The notes below the pieces were generated by a model. That model was not told the DNA's origin. It saw only the letters and a list, made by a program, of their open reading frames with translations, and did no database searches. The translations under genes and the position numbers were made by a program. Source: Glossina fuscipes (lineage: Eukaryota > Arthropoda > Insecta > Diptera > Glossinidae). Taken from it: a DNA stretch of 64,000 nucleotides. Below are positions 13,147 to 26,900 of the stretch, in pieces. The number at the start of each line of letters is the position of its first letter. Positions within the stretch are counted from its first letter, which is position 1. The stretch is from the NCBI RefSeq assembly GCF_014805625.2, contig NW_023998427.1:3104092-3168091 (forward strand). Direction: 5' to 3'.

Positions 13147-14451
13147 TTAATTGTAATGACATGGAAGCAGAGTGGAAGGAGGGTTAGGTTGCCATGTCAG
13201 CGTCTCCGTCAAGAAGGTCGCTATAGGAATTTTTTTAATTGATTTATTCTTACCAGCAGAATAATCTGTACTTAGGTGGTTTGGTACTTTTGAAGCGCAA
13301 CGAGTGGGCGCACGTGAATAATTTGAAATTGAAGGTTGATTAATGGATGAAAGAATGGGTTCATTACCATTTGTAGTTTGTTGAATAAAGTTGAGAGCTG
13401 GAGATTTTGGAAAGTTTAGTATATTGGATTTTAGCATAAATGTTGTTGTTTCAATTTTTTCAATATTTGTTGTTGTTTTGGTTTTTTCAATATTATCTTT
13501 GGCGGGTGATGTAACTGGTTTCGCAATATAATTTTTGGTTAAGGGGGGAACAGGTTTTCCTTTGGAGGGAGTTGGATTTGAAGGCTTACTAGGCTTGTTT
13601 TGCGAGGCAACAGCAGCGTAGGTATTACTTTTGCCAATTCCTTGGGCTACAGATGGATTTCTTTCCCGGTATATGCGTCGCGCTTCGCTCATACTACAGT
13701 AATTTTCTGTTTTGATTTTTAGTATTTCACGCATCTGTACAAAACGTGGGCATTGTTTGTCTAAAGCTGAGTGTTGATCATTGCAATTTATGCAGAAACT
13801 ACGGGTACAGCTTTCAGCATATGGAGGAAGACCACAGTTAGCACAAGATGCAGCAGTAGTGCATCTTTTTGCCGTATGACCCAGGCGTTGGCAATTTTTA
13901 CACCTCATAAGATTTGGAATGTATAGTTCTACTTTACATTTATACCATGCCACATCAACTGTTCGCGGTAATCGAGAGCGATCAAAAGTTAAAATAATCC
14001 TTCCTGTAGGAGAGCGTGTTTTTCCGTCATCATACAGTTTGGTTAATTTATATACTTCAGTCACTCCTTGATTGCCCATTTCGCGAACAATTTCATCTTC
14101 CGGTACATGCTTTAAGCAAGGGACATAAATTACGCCTCTAACTGAGTTAAGTTTCTCATGCAGTTTAGCGGAAATAGCACAGAGATTAGCTAAAGATTTG
14201 GACTTTATGAGCTTTTCGGTTGCGCGCGGGTTCCCAGCGAGGACCAGTAAATTCCCATCGCGTAGAATCGAGATGGAGTCGATGTATGTTGTAATGCTGT
14301 CTAGAGCTTTTTTTATAGCAAAAGGGCTAATTTGGGAAATTGTTATTCTAGCATCGGTTGAAGAAATAACAATATATTTTTTATCAATAGGAGTTATGTC
14401 ACTGATTGGCAACACCGGAAAATCGGAATTTTTGCTTTTTTTTCTTAGGGG
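13147..14451 (-). pseudogene. I-element ORF1 (Gag-like, zinc knuckles)
   Basis: Nucleic-acid-binding Gag-like protein of the retrotransposon. The open frame encodes about 430 residues from roughly 14451 to TAA at 13147; the part from 14415 is 422 codons. It carries three Cys knuckles in a row: CKNCQRLGHTAKRC, CANC...C and CINCNDQHSALDKQCPRF. A Pro/Ser/Thr/Lys-rich C-terminal tail follows. The original start is unclear: an ATG at about 14486 is in another frame and runs into TAG, so a small lesion or unusual initiation is likely. ORF1 itself is otherwise unbroken. Confidence 0.85.
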
Positions 14452-14809
14452 GGATGTGTCAGCTAAGAGTTTTTATCTGGCGGCCCCGGGGCCATTATGC
14501 CTTATGGTTGTCCATTGTTTATTATTTGTGAAATAACTACTCACTAGAAAAGGTTTGGGAAACTACTGAAGATAATGTCAAATGTTTTTAATTTTCTTTT
14601 TTTTTGTATTTAAAGGAAACACGTACGGTATCCGCGATGATAAGTTTTAGCAATAAACACACAAAAATTTCAACAAATTTTAATAAGTTTGAAAACTTTT
14701 AAAAACGTATAACGCAATAGAGAAATTAAATAAAAGAATAAATTGCAAAAAAATTTTTCACAAAGAGAAAAATATGACCACTGCGCTTGAACAGAGTTGC
14801 CGTTCTTTG

Positions 14810-14822
14810 AATGACAGATATA
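14810..14822. repeat. Target-site duplication, 5' side of I element
   Basis: AATGACAGATATA, identical to 9924-9936. It fixes the 5' end of the element at 14809, so the leader is not 5'-truncated relative to the duplication. Confidence 0.9.
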
Positions 14823-17747
14823 ACCTGATGTCTTTATTGTAAAATTATCCATTTTAAGGTCTTCTGAGCGAATTTTCTCTTAGGGATACTTTCTGACAAT
14901 GTAACCGATCAAGGATCCAACAAAAAAAAATAGTCGTATTCTGATTATTTGGCTTTTGGAGTTTGTATAAATTTTGGTAGTCCGAAGTAATATTTATAAG
15001 ACAGCGTTTCAATACCAGTCTTATTGTAAGACAGGGTGGTTGAAACAAATATGCCTTGCGACTTTCGATATCTCTCTAATGTTGCTCACAATGCAAAAAT
15101 TAGGCGTAAGGGCATAAATTCACTTCTTCACAATTCTTGCACTTAACTTAGTCAAAGTGTAGGGCATCGAACCTAATTTGACTGTTAGTGGCCCGATTTC
15201 AAGTCAAAAAATCGTCCATCATTTAGTAACGAAATTTTATGTTGCCTGTATTTCTTTGATGGAGGAGTTAAAAAATTATAGGAAAAGCTCTCTCGTCGAT
15301 GCCGTACGTGAACGTATAAATTCATATAATATTGCGATTTGCCCTGAGATTCATATGCTCGATATTGTGTGACTTTCCTTAATATCCAATATGTTCTTAA
15401 ACATCATGATTATAATCTGTTCGTGCGGTTTGCGCTGATATTCAAATGCTCTAAGACACCGGTATAACTGCCATATGTTCGATATGCCATCAGAGTTTAC
15501 GTGTAAAAAGTTGTAACTACGTTGAGTCTTCTATCGTTAGGCACAAAATTAACAGAAATATAATCACTTGAAAAAAAAAAATCTATATAATGAAGGAAAC
15601 TGTTGATTGTGTATATAACTCTGGAATCGAAATTCAATTTATCGCAAAATGCAATGGAGCGCGAATCACAGCCTCACCTCTATATTCTAAACTTTCAAGT
15701 ACATTTCCGCACAACTATTTATCAAGTCTCCTTGAGTTAAACCACACGGAAAAAATAATATGTTTACTTTTACCTAGGTTTTAATTACGAGTTCAATGCG
15801 AAGACAATAAGAACAAAATGTCTAGTGCTGGAAAACTATTTATTATATGCGAATAAAGTATAAGTAAATTTCCATGTGCAGCTTCATACTGCATCAGTAA
15901 TTTTTTGACAGTAATTTTATACAAATATATATGTAAGATAAAGCAAGTAAAAATCTTTTTTGTGTCTCACCAGATAACTCGAAGATCAAAAACTTATATT
16001 TTTAATAAATCTACCCTTTATAAGACTAATGATTATAGAATTGTAATTTATCTTACGCTAGGGATAATGTATTTCCTTCATATTATACCAAATACAATAT
16101 CGAGTGTTATTCAAATGGTGTGCGTAGTATTAAGATGTTGAAGCATAATCGGGAGAATTTCCTAGTACAGATTAGTCTAGTATAGTCTAGGCGGCTATAG
16201 TAAAAAACCGCATTGTCGTTTTCGTAGATATCTACGTTGGCTGATCAGAGGGTAAAAATGATTTCGGAAACATCGAGAGAGAATCTTATATTGCCTTGGA
16301 CAAGGTACATATTTTTATCCGCATTCATAGATCTCATGATTTTTGGAAAATATTATTACAAGGCTTTAGTAAAGATTACTAAACATGTTAAACAGGAGAG
16401 TATTCAGTGAGATCTCTTAGCAAACGCAGCGGAAATATCCGTGACTTTTTATGCTATCATATATGGATTATCTGTTTAGCATCATAAAGTCTATGCTAAG
16501 TATATCGGAGTTCCAAATAATTTGTTGTTAATTAACTACAACAAGCTCAGCAGTTTGAATGCTTTTCATTATATGAACGTGACAGCGAAAGCAAATCTTG
16601 AAAATCTGAAAAGTAGAATCAGCTAGAGTCAGTTTCACGATTATTCCTAATTATTTTCTTGCTACGGAGTGAAAACAAGTAAGAAAATAATATTCGGCTG
16701 CAGCCGATTATTTTATAGTCATTACCTCTTAATACTGGTCAATAGCATGCAGACTTTACAGGGTCCCTGAAGCTCCCTTCTGAGTATTGCAAGAATTTCA
16801 TATGTTAATAATAATACATTTTGATGAATATTAAAAATTAAATAAATTTCCATCACAGGTATAACGATTAATCCATACTGTTTCATTCCACAGAACTTAG
16901 ATCTGAAAAAAGCATAACAATAAATAATGCCCGTTCATCCGAGGTGTCCTGCGTCAGACCTCCGTTTTCAAATTTGCAAATCCCTCTGCCTTGATCTGGT
17001 CAAGCGAGCAGAAAAAGTATAAAAAAGAATACACGCGAAATAACAATATCTTCTGCTTGATGAATCATATAAGAAAATCGACAATATTTTCTTAAACAAT
17101 TGTTGTCCAAATTACGCTCTGCTACAACATTTCAATTCATTGCCTTTTATGTAACGGTCAGTTGAAATTGTTTATATGAATTTATTCTCCAACTTGTATT
17201 AAACTCGGCAGTTATCTTCGCTTTAAACTTCGACTGGCTTAAAATTGCTTATCTAGCAGGATTCAAGATACGATTAGATGTTTAAATGTCCATTAAATCG
17301 ATTGCGGTTTTGCGCTTCTGGTTGGTTGGTAATCAATGCTCGTTGCGCGGTAAAACGTTTCAGATACAAAGTTTAAATGAATTGCTTTCCTGCTTATCAG
17401 GATATCGATTAAGCTCGTTCCATTGGCTGTATGGATACTACTACTTGTTATATAAAAAATCTCGACGAAAGTTATCTGTTATCTAACATACAGACAGTTC
17501 ACATCAAAGATTAACTTCTCAATTAGGTAATTAAAAATTTGTGATATTACTTTTAAATATAATGTAACACGGCTGTGTAGCTTTTTTCTTTTTTTTATTA
17601 AGACTTTTTCCTTTTTCTTACTTCACTTACTATGAAACGCATAGAAATTTGTGGTAAAAATTATACCAACAAGGTAAAAACATGACATAAGAAACAGATT
17701 TCATATTTCGTTACGCTAATTGACACAGGTTTGTATGTAATTTAATT

Positions 17748-17783
<36 letters not shown>

Positions 17784-18335
17784 GTTATCCATTACTTTAT
17801 TTTTACATTTTAATAGATTTGTTTTTTTTTTTTTTGTTTAACAATTTCTCTCGCTCTGTTTCACAAAACTTAAATAATTGTTATAAGTTTTCAGGTAACT
17901 TTTTTATGTCACTAATTACTTGAACCATTCACAATTAGACTTTCGAGAGCAGCTACAACGGGTCCTTGTAGTAATATGTACAAAAATAATGAACATATAT
18001 AAGTGAGCAATACGCAGCCGATACTCAAGAGAATCTAAAATTTAATCATTCGAAGATTAATTAATATCGGAAAGAGGTTCAAATTTAAAAAAAAAAAAAA
18101 CGTACCACTTGACCTATTGACCAGTAAACTGGTGTATCAGCGCTAAATAGTATAAAACGTATTATCAACGGTGCCAATAATACACATATAGATTTTAGTT
18201 GCTCCAGGGTGTGGGTATATTTAAAATTTAGTACATTATTCAAAAAGTCTGTAATAAGAATTTTAGGAAATACGTCAACTTTTTATAAAATTATTCATTA
18301 TATTAATATATCCAGAGATTTTGTATACATAATCC

Positions 18336-18432
18336 GCATGAGTAGCCGAAAAGACAAAGGATCGCGACTAACAACTCAATAGCCGCGAGTTCAAATCTCA
18401 AGTGCGATTAGAGCTTTGAATACAGGCGAGTA
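18336..18432 (+). repeat. tRNA-like SINE copy (candidate)
   Basis: Has a box-A-like GAGTAGCCGAAAAGACAAAG and a box-B-like GCGAGTTCAAATCTC about 50 bp apart. It aligns over about 90 bp with the minus-strand segment at 37122-37222. It is too diverged to be a functional tRNA; no cloverleaf could be closed. Confidence 0.45.
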
Positions 18433-18930
18433 TATGTATGACCTACGTTGTCCAGCAGGCTTTAAAATCGATACCTTGTCAATTTATTTACAAAATGTAT
18501 ATATAGATAATAAATAAATAAATAAATAAATATTTTGTGCACAGACTTGGTAATGAAAGAATTTGCAATAATATCAAGAATAGCTTATGGAAAGCCGTAT
18601 GCCTCTCCTCACTAGAGTGAGAATCTTTCATCTGTTAACGCCTTCTGTACGCCCTTAGAATGCAGCGTTAGATTGCGAACTACGATGACTTGTTGTTTCG
18701 GATACAATTACTTGTTTCAGTGCTACTTTGGAGTTATGGGTTCAAAAACATCGTTATTACACCCTACAGTCATTTTTGATAACGATTTATTAAGTTGCGG
18801 CGATAGGCGATTATAGCAATCGATTAGGGAATACTTTCCAAGTCCATTAATCATGTCTATATTTCTAAAGCTGTTTAGCGCCTATGTACAGGTGCATCCA
18901 GGATAAGTGTTCTACGGAGATAAATGAGAT

Positions 18931-19224
18931 ATGTCCACCAATTGTATCCTTCAACAGGATTACATGCCTTCCTCAGTGTTCTCATTCACTCGTCCTGGAG
19001 TTAGCTACCTGTATAGCGCACAAGGCACTACCGCGACTTATCGTTTTTTAACGATATTCGCCGACTTTGTAACAACCTATCAGCAGTGGCCTTCCCTGAA
19101 ACATCAGATGTCTTCATTTTCAAGTGGAAGATTCATAAACACTACTCACTTTCTTTACCAAACTCTTTCTAAACTGCTTCCTTATCACCACAATACCCGC
19201 GCAATTTGGGGGGACATCCCCTGA
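18931..19224 (+). other. Orphan 97-codon ORF, unknown
   Basis: ATG to TGA, 97 codons (starts MSTNCILQQDYMPSSVFSFT), in a patch that is less AT-rich than its surroundings. There is no recognisable domain, signal peptide or membrane segment, and no neighbouring exon signals. It is most likely chance or a repeat fragment. Confidence 0.15.
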
Positions 19225-20026
19225 GTATTAGGCCATAGAAAAAAAAACTTAAACATGTTTGCGTCATTTTAGTCGTACAATCTTAGCTTGATGCATATCG
19301 ACGATGCGAACTTGATTTTGAAGTCGGTGTATAATTATTATTATTTTTGCTATTATTGTTATTACAGCCTGTACAGCCACTTGCAGTAAAAGCGTACATT
19401 AAGTTTTTGCGAATGTATGCAAAACCCAGAAAAACTTGAGACAGATCCATCTTTTATCCCATCAATCGATTCAGAATTACTTTCGGAGTCGGTCTAAGCT
19501 TATTTGTTTGTCCGTTTTCTTTGATCCTAAGGCCTCAATTTTTGAGATATTTGGAAGAAATTTGGTGAATTGAGTTGTGTTTGGGGGAAGGTTGAACGCC
19601 ATTGAAAATTTGTTCGCAGCGGACGACTCCCATATAAAGCCTTATTTTGAAAAGTCGAACTTAAGCGAACTGATTTAGGGTATTTAATATGTTTTATGCT
19701 GCCTTTTTCCTTCTTATATATTTATATGTAGATTTTTTTAAGTTTAAGATGCTTTTCGTTTCTTTTCAACCTTCATTTATAAGCCTCTCATTTCAAGAAT
19801 TACTTAATTCAGCTGAATCTAAATTTCATCTCAATTATATAAATAAACGAATACAAAGAATTCAAGTATGAATACAGAAATCTAATATTTTTGTCGCGAC
19901 CGAATGAACCCTTGAAAATACACTTAATAGCTTAGCGTAAGTGATTATTTGCATTTTTGATATACTTGTGTTAAAACGTAAGCGTAAGTTTATCTATCAA
20001 TAAAAGGATGCTGGATGATTACTTAC

Positions 20027-20913
20027 CGCCAAAATTTGTCATACATGTCAATATGATCCATATTATTAAAGCGCACCACAATATATGAGCCGTGGTATTA
20101 AGGAAGGCCTTCACCAATTGACTTAAACGTTCTTCCATCAAATCGTAACCAAAGAATGAAAATATGATCATAATCAAAAACAGAAACCAACCTTGGGAGT
20201 TGAAAGAATTATTGAAAATTACAAAAAGAAAGAACAATTCAAATATTATAAACCGCCCATTACGCTCTTCCCAACATTACTTCGGCTATTTTCGCCATAA
20301 CTAAATCTCGTTCCTAAGTGAAGTGTTTACTTTGATGAGGATCCTTTGCTAGTCTAGCGGAAATCTACGAGGAAAAACTTGGGACATAATTCAAATTTAG
20401 GAAAATTTATTTTTTGTCAAAAAGCATATAACTATTCACATATTTTCATTAGAAAATATCAAAAATTTTATCCGTTTGCCATTGAAGGACTCGTTATTCA
20501 AGAGAAGCTTTACCTGGGAAGGGATGATAAAAATAGACTCTTGCAAGCCATAGTTATCGATACATATATGTTTTCTGAACGAATTTCTTTCATAAAAAAT
20601 TGAAAATTGGACCGGGTTGCCCTATATAAAAGCTTATGCCTTGTGAAAGAGTTAATATGGGAAGGGATTCAAGGAATTCCTCCTACAGTTCAACATTTAT
20701 AAAGCATATTAAAACATTACATTTCGCTTATCTTTGTCGGAGAATATTGAAATTGAAAAATTCTTTTCACTGAATTTTTTTTTTTTTTTTTCTTATAGTG
20801 GGAAAGGGCAAACGTGGTGCGACCCAATTTATTTTTAATGGGGCTCGTCGTACATAAATACATATGTACACATATATATATACATATATATATAGATGTA
20901 TTTTTATATATAA

Positions 20914-20961
<48 letters not shown>

Positions 20962-23900
20962 TTATATGTATGTAGAGTGTGCATCGTATAATAAGTAAAC
21001 AAATTCAATGAACCGTAAGTTAAAAAAGAGCAACAAATTTTTTACCTGCTATTAAAAAATATGATTTTATATTGAGATTATGATTGCTTTTAAAGATGAA
21101 ATAACCCAAGCATAAGCCTAACAAGTAGGGCATAACAAATAAACAGACATTATCCAAAACCAGGTTAAAAGACATCAGTTCATAATGTAGAGTTGTGCTA
21201 AAATCAAAAGTATAAATAATTAAATACACAAAAGAAAAAAGATGTGCTGATCGGACTTTCGATCGATCTTGATGTAATCATTATTCATATACCTGTAGCC
21301 GTATTCTTCATAGGGCTCCAACAACCACATTGTGGCAGCTAACCATGCTATAATAAATATACTGAACCCTATGACAATAGCATAACAGACATGTACCTTC
21401 ACGAGAAGCATTATCAAACAGCCCATGATAAAAAATTGTATTTCCAAAGATATAAACCAAGTCCATGGCATGCACTAAAATATAAACAAAAAAAAAAAAG
21501 GTTATTTCAACAGCACTATACAACAATAAGTGTATGTATTACTGTATTAATTTACCCGTTCAATCAATGGAAAAAACGTGTCAATGTAAAATAAATTTCC
21601 TAAAAGCTTTTGAGGACAATTTTTAAAATCTCTTGATGGTATCTCCAGAGTGTTGTTATAATAGAAATGCTTATCTAATAATTGGGCCGCGTATAAAATG
21701 AAGATATAAGAAGGTGTTAAACTAATTTGGGAAAATAATAAAAAAATTTAACATAGATTGCGAAGAGAGTATTTTTTGTATTTTACTAAATATCTAATGC
21801 ATGATTATACCCTACACCAATTGCGATACGAGAATATATTTTATTTGCGTGGATGGAAACAACACTGAGAAAAACATGAGGTAGATCCACCTGATCAATA
21901 TAAAGTGTTACGTTATGACCTGTTAAAGTCTAGTGAAACAATTAATAGTAAATAGTATATACATACATAATACATAATATTAGACATTAGTAACAAAAAC
22001 TGATCGATTGAAAGCGTTCATTGTTCAAGAAGTGGTCACAATGTAAGAAAACAACAACACGCTTTTGTCCATGATAACACTTCAACACATAGGACAAAAT
22101 CGATTTGCGACCCGTTGGCAGCACACAACGAGAAAATGCTAGCTAATGCGGCTTATTCATCAGAATCGACGGTTATCTCAAAAAGTGGGTAGGAGAGAAT
22201 ATTCACAAATTATACGCAAAATGACGGAACGCAGTAGCGACATACCTTGAATAGGCGACTATGTGTCATCCTTCCGAATGTAGTGCCTTTCTTTCGCAAA
22301 AAAATTCGTGCTACCTACTTATACACCTAATAAATACGTGCAACCTAAAGGTCGCAAATCTCGAGATATTTTCATCGAGTACGCTGACATGCTGCGATCG
22401 TAGACTGTAGAGGTCTACCCCCAAGTAACGTATGTATGAAACAATTTTTCATTTTTAATATACCGTAACAAGGATTGATTTCATTATAAGTTTTAGTTCT
22501 ACTTGCATATTCCTAGATCGACGCTAACTTTATTAAACGCTTCTTATATTTATGTCGTGTCAGTCATCTTCTTATCGTTGGCATATCAAATGAATTTTCG
22601 CCCTGTTTTGTGCTAAGGAATTCAAACTGAAGCTAACGTTGCGTATATTCTTACCTTCATTGGAAAAACGTAGATTTGTCTTAGTCATTAATTTAATATG
22701 GACTTGAACGCTTGAGGTAGATCCACCTTTCATTGTATCCGCCGAAGCTTATCTATCTATCTTGTTTTCCGGTGTTAAGCCTACCTGCCGGAATTTGTGA
22801 GATATTTTGAGGAAATTTGGGCCAGGGTCGAACGCTATTGGAAATGACTTGGATCGGACTTCTTTTTCGAGCACTTTACATATTACGACACATTATGTAA
22901 AATCGTTTGTAGGATGGTGTAGGGTATTAATTGGCGGGCCGCGGCCCACTATAGTGTTTTCATTTGTTTTGTGATAATTTTCTAAAAGTAATTATGACAT
23001 TTTTTGATTCAATTACCCGAATAATTTATGTAAAATGCTTTTCCATATATAAGTTAATTGATCGAAAACACTTAACTCATCTTTTGGAAAGTTTTTCAAA
23101 AACCCATACGCCAAACATGTTCCACTATTTATGGTTAAAAGGAAAGGATTAACAATCGTTATTTTGACTAGAGTTTTAAGAATAAGAAGAACAACAAGAA
23201 GAAAAACAAATACTTAACTTGATTAGAAAATATAAATCCATTAAAAAGGCGGAACGCTTAAGTATTTGGTCCAATTGTTCGACTTTATTTCCAATAACAC
23301 CAAATTCCATATTATTTGCCGTAAAAGTTATTTCAGCAACCAAATGCACGCAAAGATGGGCTATTGTAAATATAACCATAATACCCGATACAGGTAACGG
23401 ACCATTTTGCACTAAATTATATACAACACTAGGTATTGAAATTGTTTCCAGTAAATTTTCAAAATAATATGCCTTAGATGTTATAACGATTTTTGGTAAA
23501 TTTTCTGAAATATTTTTCAAGAGAAATCATTATTAGCGGTTATTATGCTTACGCTTATGAAAGATTTATAAAAAATATTCAGGGTTGCGCTTACCGCCAA
23601 CATGATCTGTATTTTCATATAGTGGCGAATCGTTTGTTTTATAGCTTGCCAAGGTCGGTGCTTTTAATGATCCAAACACTTTTGGTATTGCACCTTTTTG
23701 CCGATATGCACTCATTAACGTTAGATGTTTTTTCACCAAATAAACCGTAAGATGAATTAAGATTGAGCCACAGATAATTATGCTAATAAAACGTAATTAA
23801 GATAAATAAATAAATAAATAAATAAATAATAACAATAATAATAATACAAGTAAATAAATGAAAATTATCTTATCTGTAACTTATTTTCTCACTATTCTCT

Positions 23901-26900
23901 CCTCAGATTATATACAAAAATTAGTTAAATCAATTCTCAAAGTTGCACGAACTATAATTCTTTTATCCTTTACAGTTATAAACTTCTACACTGAGTTGGA
24001 TCAGAATTGCCAAACCGCGTAGCATCGCGTATTCATTTCAATGAAAATAAAATTATTGTGATGTGTTGGCTTAGTAGAAATTTGGAAAACGTTCTATCGA
24101 ACATATTCTTCTCAATTTACAGATAGATCGAATCAAGTAGACATTGAGCGAATACACGCATTGACGCAGAGAATGAAGATTGTTGAACTGCATGTTGAAG
24201 ACCGTATATCGCTCGCTAAACACAACGAGCATATTGGGCCGGCCGTTTTATGTCAGGCAGGTAAGTCACGATAGGAGAGATCACGTTAATGACAATCACG
24301 TGAAGAATATGCATTACTTTGCATTAAGTAACCTTGTAGCGCATTCATACGGAAATCCAATTCTTTCACGAATAGTTTATATTACTTGCATACAAGCATA
24401 ATTTGCACGCTTTTCCATTGGAAGACCAAACGATGATCCTATTCACTACAGTGATGTAATGATGAATATTATTGCAGAGCTTATAGATGAGAGAAATCTT
24501 ACGGAAGTAAAGCATGTCCGTCCATTCATTATCATACCATTTTTTTACTTCTATATTCTTTTTAATATGATCAATACCTCACGCGATATATCCGGTACGT
24601 GTAATAAGATGATCGTCAGGAAGAAGTAAAATAAGAGAAAGACATGATACTGTTTCCAAAACCATTCCCTACTTGTCGCTCACATATAAGTATAAAAATA
24701 ACATGAAGTTTGGTTAACGCTTTTTACCGACTTCCATCTAAACTTCAGAAATATCTATCTATAGAGAATAGATTTTTACAATTTTTTTCTATACCCTCTC
24801 TACAAGGTAAATTCAAAAATCATCCATATGCCATACGGAATGCTCGATCACAACTACCGAAATATCACATATGCGTAACATGCATATCAAATACAATGTC
24901 ATTCGTTTGTGATTGTCGGAGTGAAGATAAATGAAACACACTTCCGACTGGGATTTGGATTAAATCTTTGCTTCAATATATTGCTTGGGCCTTGTCATTA
25001 CTTGTTGAACACAATATCATTCAAATGTCCTTTATGGGACATCTTACACGACTGGATCTTTTTGAGGTTATTTTCGATGGCTTGTTTGCATATAGAGCAG
25101 ACAATAGCTCGTTCGCTTCAAAGTTTCCGATTGAAGTGTGAAAACTCTACTTAAATCGTTCTCCAGTTACTTCATTAATGAAATTTTAATTAATTCAAAA
25201 TTATAGAGAAATCAAAAATTGCTTATATCAGCCTTCTTAAAATGAACCCTAATTTTAATAACGTCTTTCTACCTGTCGTTGCTTTTTGCTCTAGTTATTA
25301 TTAGTGACTAGTAGCATATTATAAGCATAGAAAATCCAATGTAATTGTGTCAAAAGAGCTCGTTAAGGTATAATAATAGAACGGAAAGCAAGCCGCGCGG
25401 ACAATTTGGGTCATTCTTCATACGAATCTACCTATAGGAAGTTCTAAAATTTTTGGCAATTTGAAGCTGATGTCCTCATGTTTGCGATGAGAAGAATGTT
25501 TGTAAAGACGATAAAACGGACATTCTTAAGTCGATTCAGAATTTGATGCCCTCTCAGAAATATATATGTGCCTTATGGCGTCTAGGGAGATCCCTCCTCT
25601 CAGTGAATATATACTCCTCTCAGTTTGCGGTGAATATAAGTAGTAAGAAAAAAAAAAAACAAAAAACAGTATCATGTGACCTTAATACGAAATACTTTTA
25701 AGGTTTACAATCAATTCGTAGAACAAGGACGGGAGCAGTTCAGCAGAAAAATTTCCATAAATAATGAAGAGATTTGCAAAGGTAAGAGAAAATGGACTAC
25801 GCATGAATTTAAAGTGCGACAAATAGAAATGTGGTCAAGCAAACAAATGTCCGCTGTAAGAGCAACGGCCACGCCTAACCAAAGAATAACGAATTACGAT
25901 TAATTTATGAAAAAAAAAAAAAAAAAAATTAATAAGGCACGTGACAACTTACGGCCAGCTAACGAAGCCGAATATATATAAAATTTATACATGTTCCTTG
26001 ATTAATATCGCCCAAATTTCGTTTCATACTCATTATATATATATATATATATATAGATTATATTTTTGTACAATTTGCAAGCACTTTGCAACTCGCTGCG
26101 CAAATGTACAACTAACAAGCACAGAAAACATTACAGTGGGACGCGGCCCACGATTAAATACCCTACACCCTACACGCACTTAAGTTATTCGTATATCGGT
26201 TTAAGTATAATAAGTCGGCAAAATAGGATGTTCTATGGCAAAAACTCCGATCTGAATCATTCTCAATGGCGTTCGTGTTTGCATCACAAAAATTGCGAGC
26301 CTACTACTTGAACACAAGAAAGTAGAATTAGCAGGTGGACAGACAATCTTAGATCGGTATTATAAAAACTACGTGTACTTCAAGTTGCCCTAAAATACTT
26401 TTATACGACGAACGATGTGGGGTTTAAAAGCAATTATCAAGCATGAATCGATTGCTCTTGTTCTTGTATAATACATAAAGCCTTTCTCAATTAACGGATA
26501 AATAGCAAAAATACAATAATAGATGAATCGAATCGAATATGTATGGACTTTATGATGTTCCCATCATATCCATATCTCAATGCGCTGTGGATGTAGACTC
26601 CAGAATCGATCATAATTATTGCAAGAGCCGCTTTAAAAGGAAGAAAATGCTTTTTGCTTTATTGGAGGAGGAACACGTTCACGTAGACTTATGGGTCATA
26701 TCATAAGCTTAGCATCTTTTCAAAAGTTTCGAAAGCAAAATAAAGGTTTGTTGCAATACCTACGTAACATTCTGCTTTCGCTTAAAGGCACTATTATCCA
26801 TACAAAAAATTGTTGCCCTTAAAGGATCATTCAAAACTCTCAAAACATCTAACAATATTTCATTTCGGATTTTTCATGATGTCGACGTCTTTTAAACTTT

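Larger units (their letters stand above)
9937..14809 (-). mobile_element. I-clade non-LTR retrotransposon, near full length, defective
   Basis: The element runs on the minus strand from 14809 (5' end) to 9937. Order: roughly 390-nt leader, ORF1 with CCHC knuckles, endonuclease start, reverse transcriptase, RNase H, C-terminal Cys/His motif, short 3' UTR and a (TAA)8 tail. A TAA-repeat tail and an RNase H domain are hallmarks of the I-factor clade. The insertion is flanked by the identical 13 bp AATGACAGATATA at 9924-9936 and 14810-14822. It is 4873 bp, shorter than the roughly 5.4 kb I factor; the missing part falls in the endonuclease. It is dead: deletion and frame changes in ORF2, and a stop inside RNase H. 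The intact flanks suggest a fairly recent insertion. Confidence 0.93.
14823..20026. other. No gene recognised; may include 3' end of the NRF-like gene
   Basis: The missing C-terminal exon of the NRF-like gene should lie on the minus strand here or further left across the I element. A frame near 16480-16620 reads LINNKLFGTPIYLA but is full of stops. A SINE copy (18336-18432) and a repeat piece (19440-19690) are present. Confidence 0.5.

Noticed and set aside
16480..16620. Minus-strand reading LINNKLFGTPIYLA as the missing C-terminal exon of the NRF-like gene
   Set aside because: Loosely like the family C-terminus, but interrupted by many in-frame stops within 60 codons and without matching splice signals.
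23493..23750. 85-codon plus-strand ORF
   Set aside because: Antisense shadow of the NRF-like gene exons at 23219-23504 and 23595-23782, which have consistent phases and splice sites.
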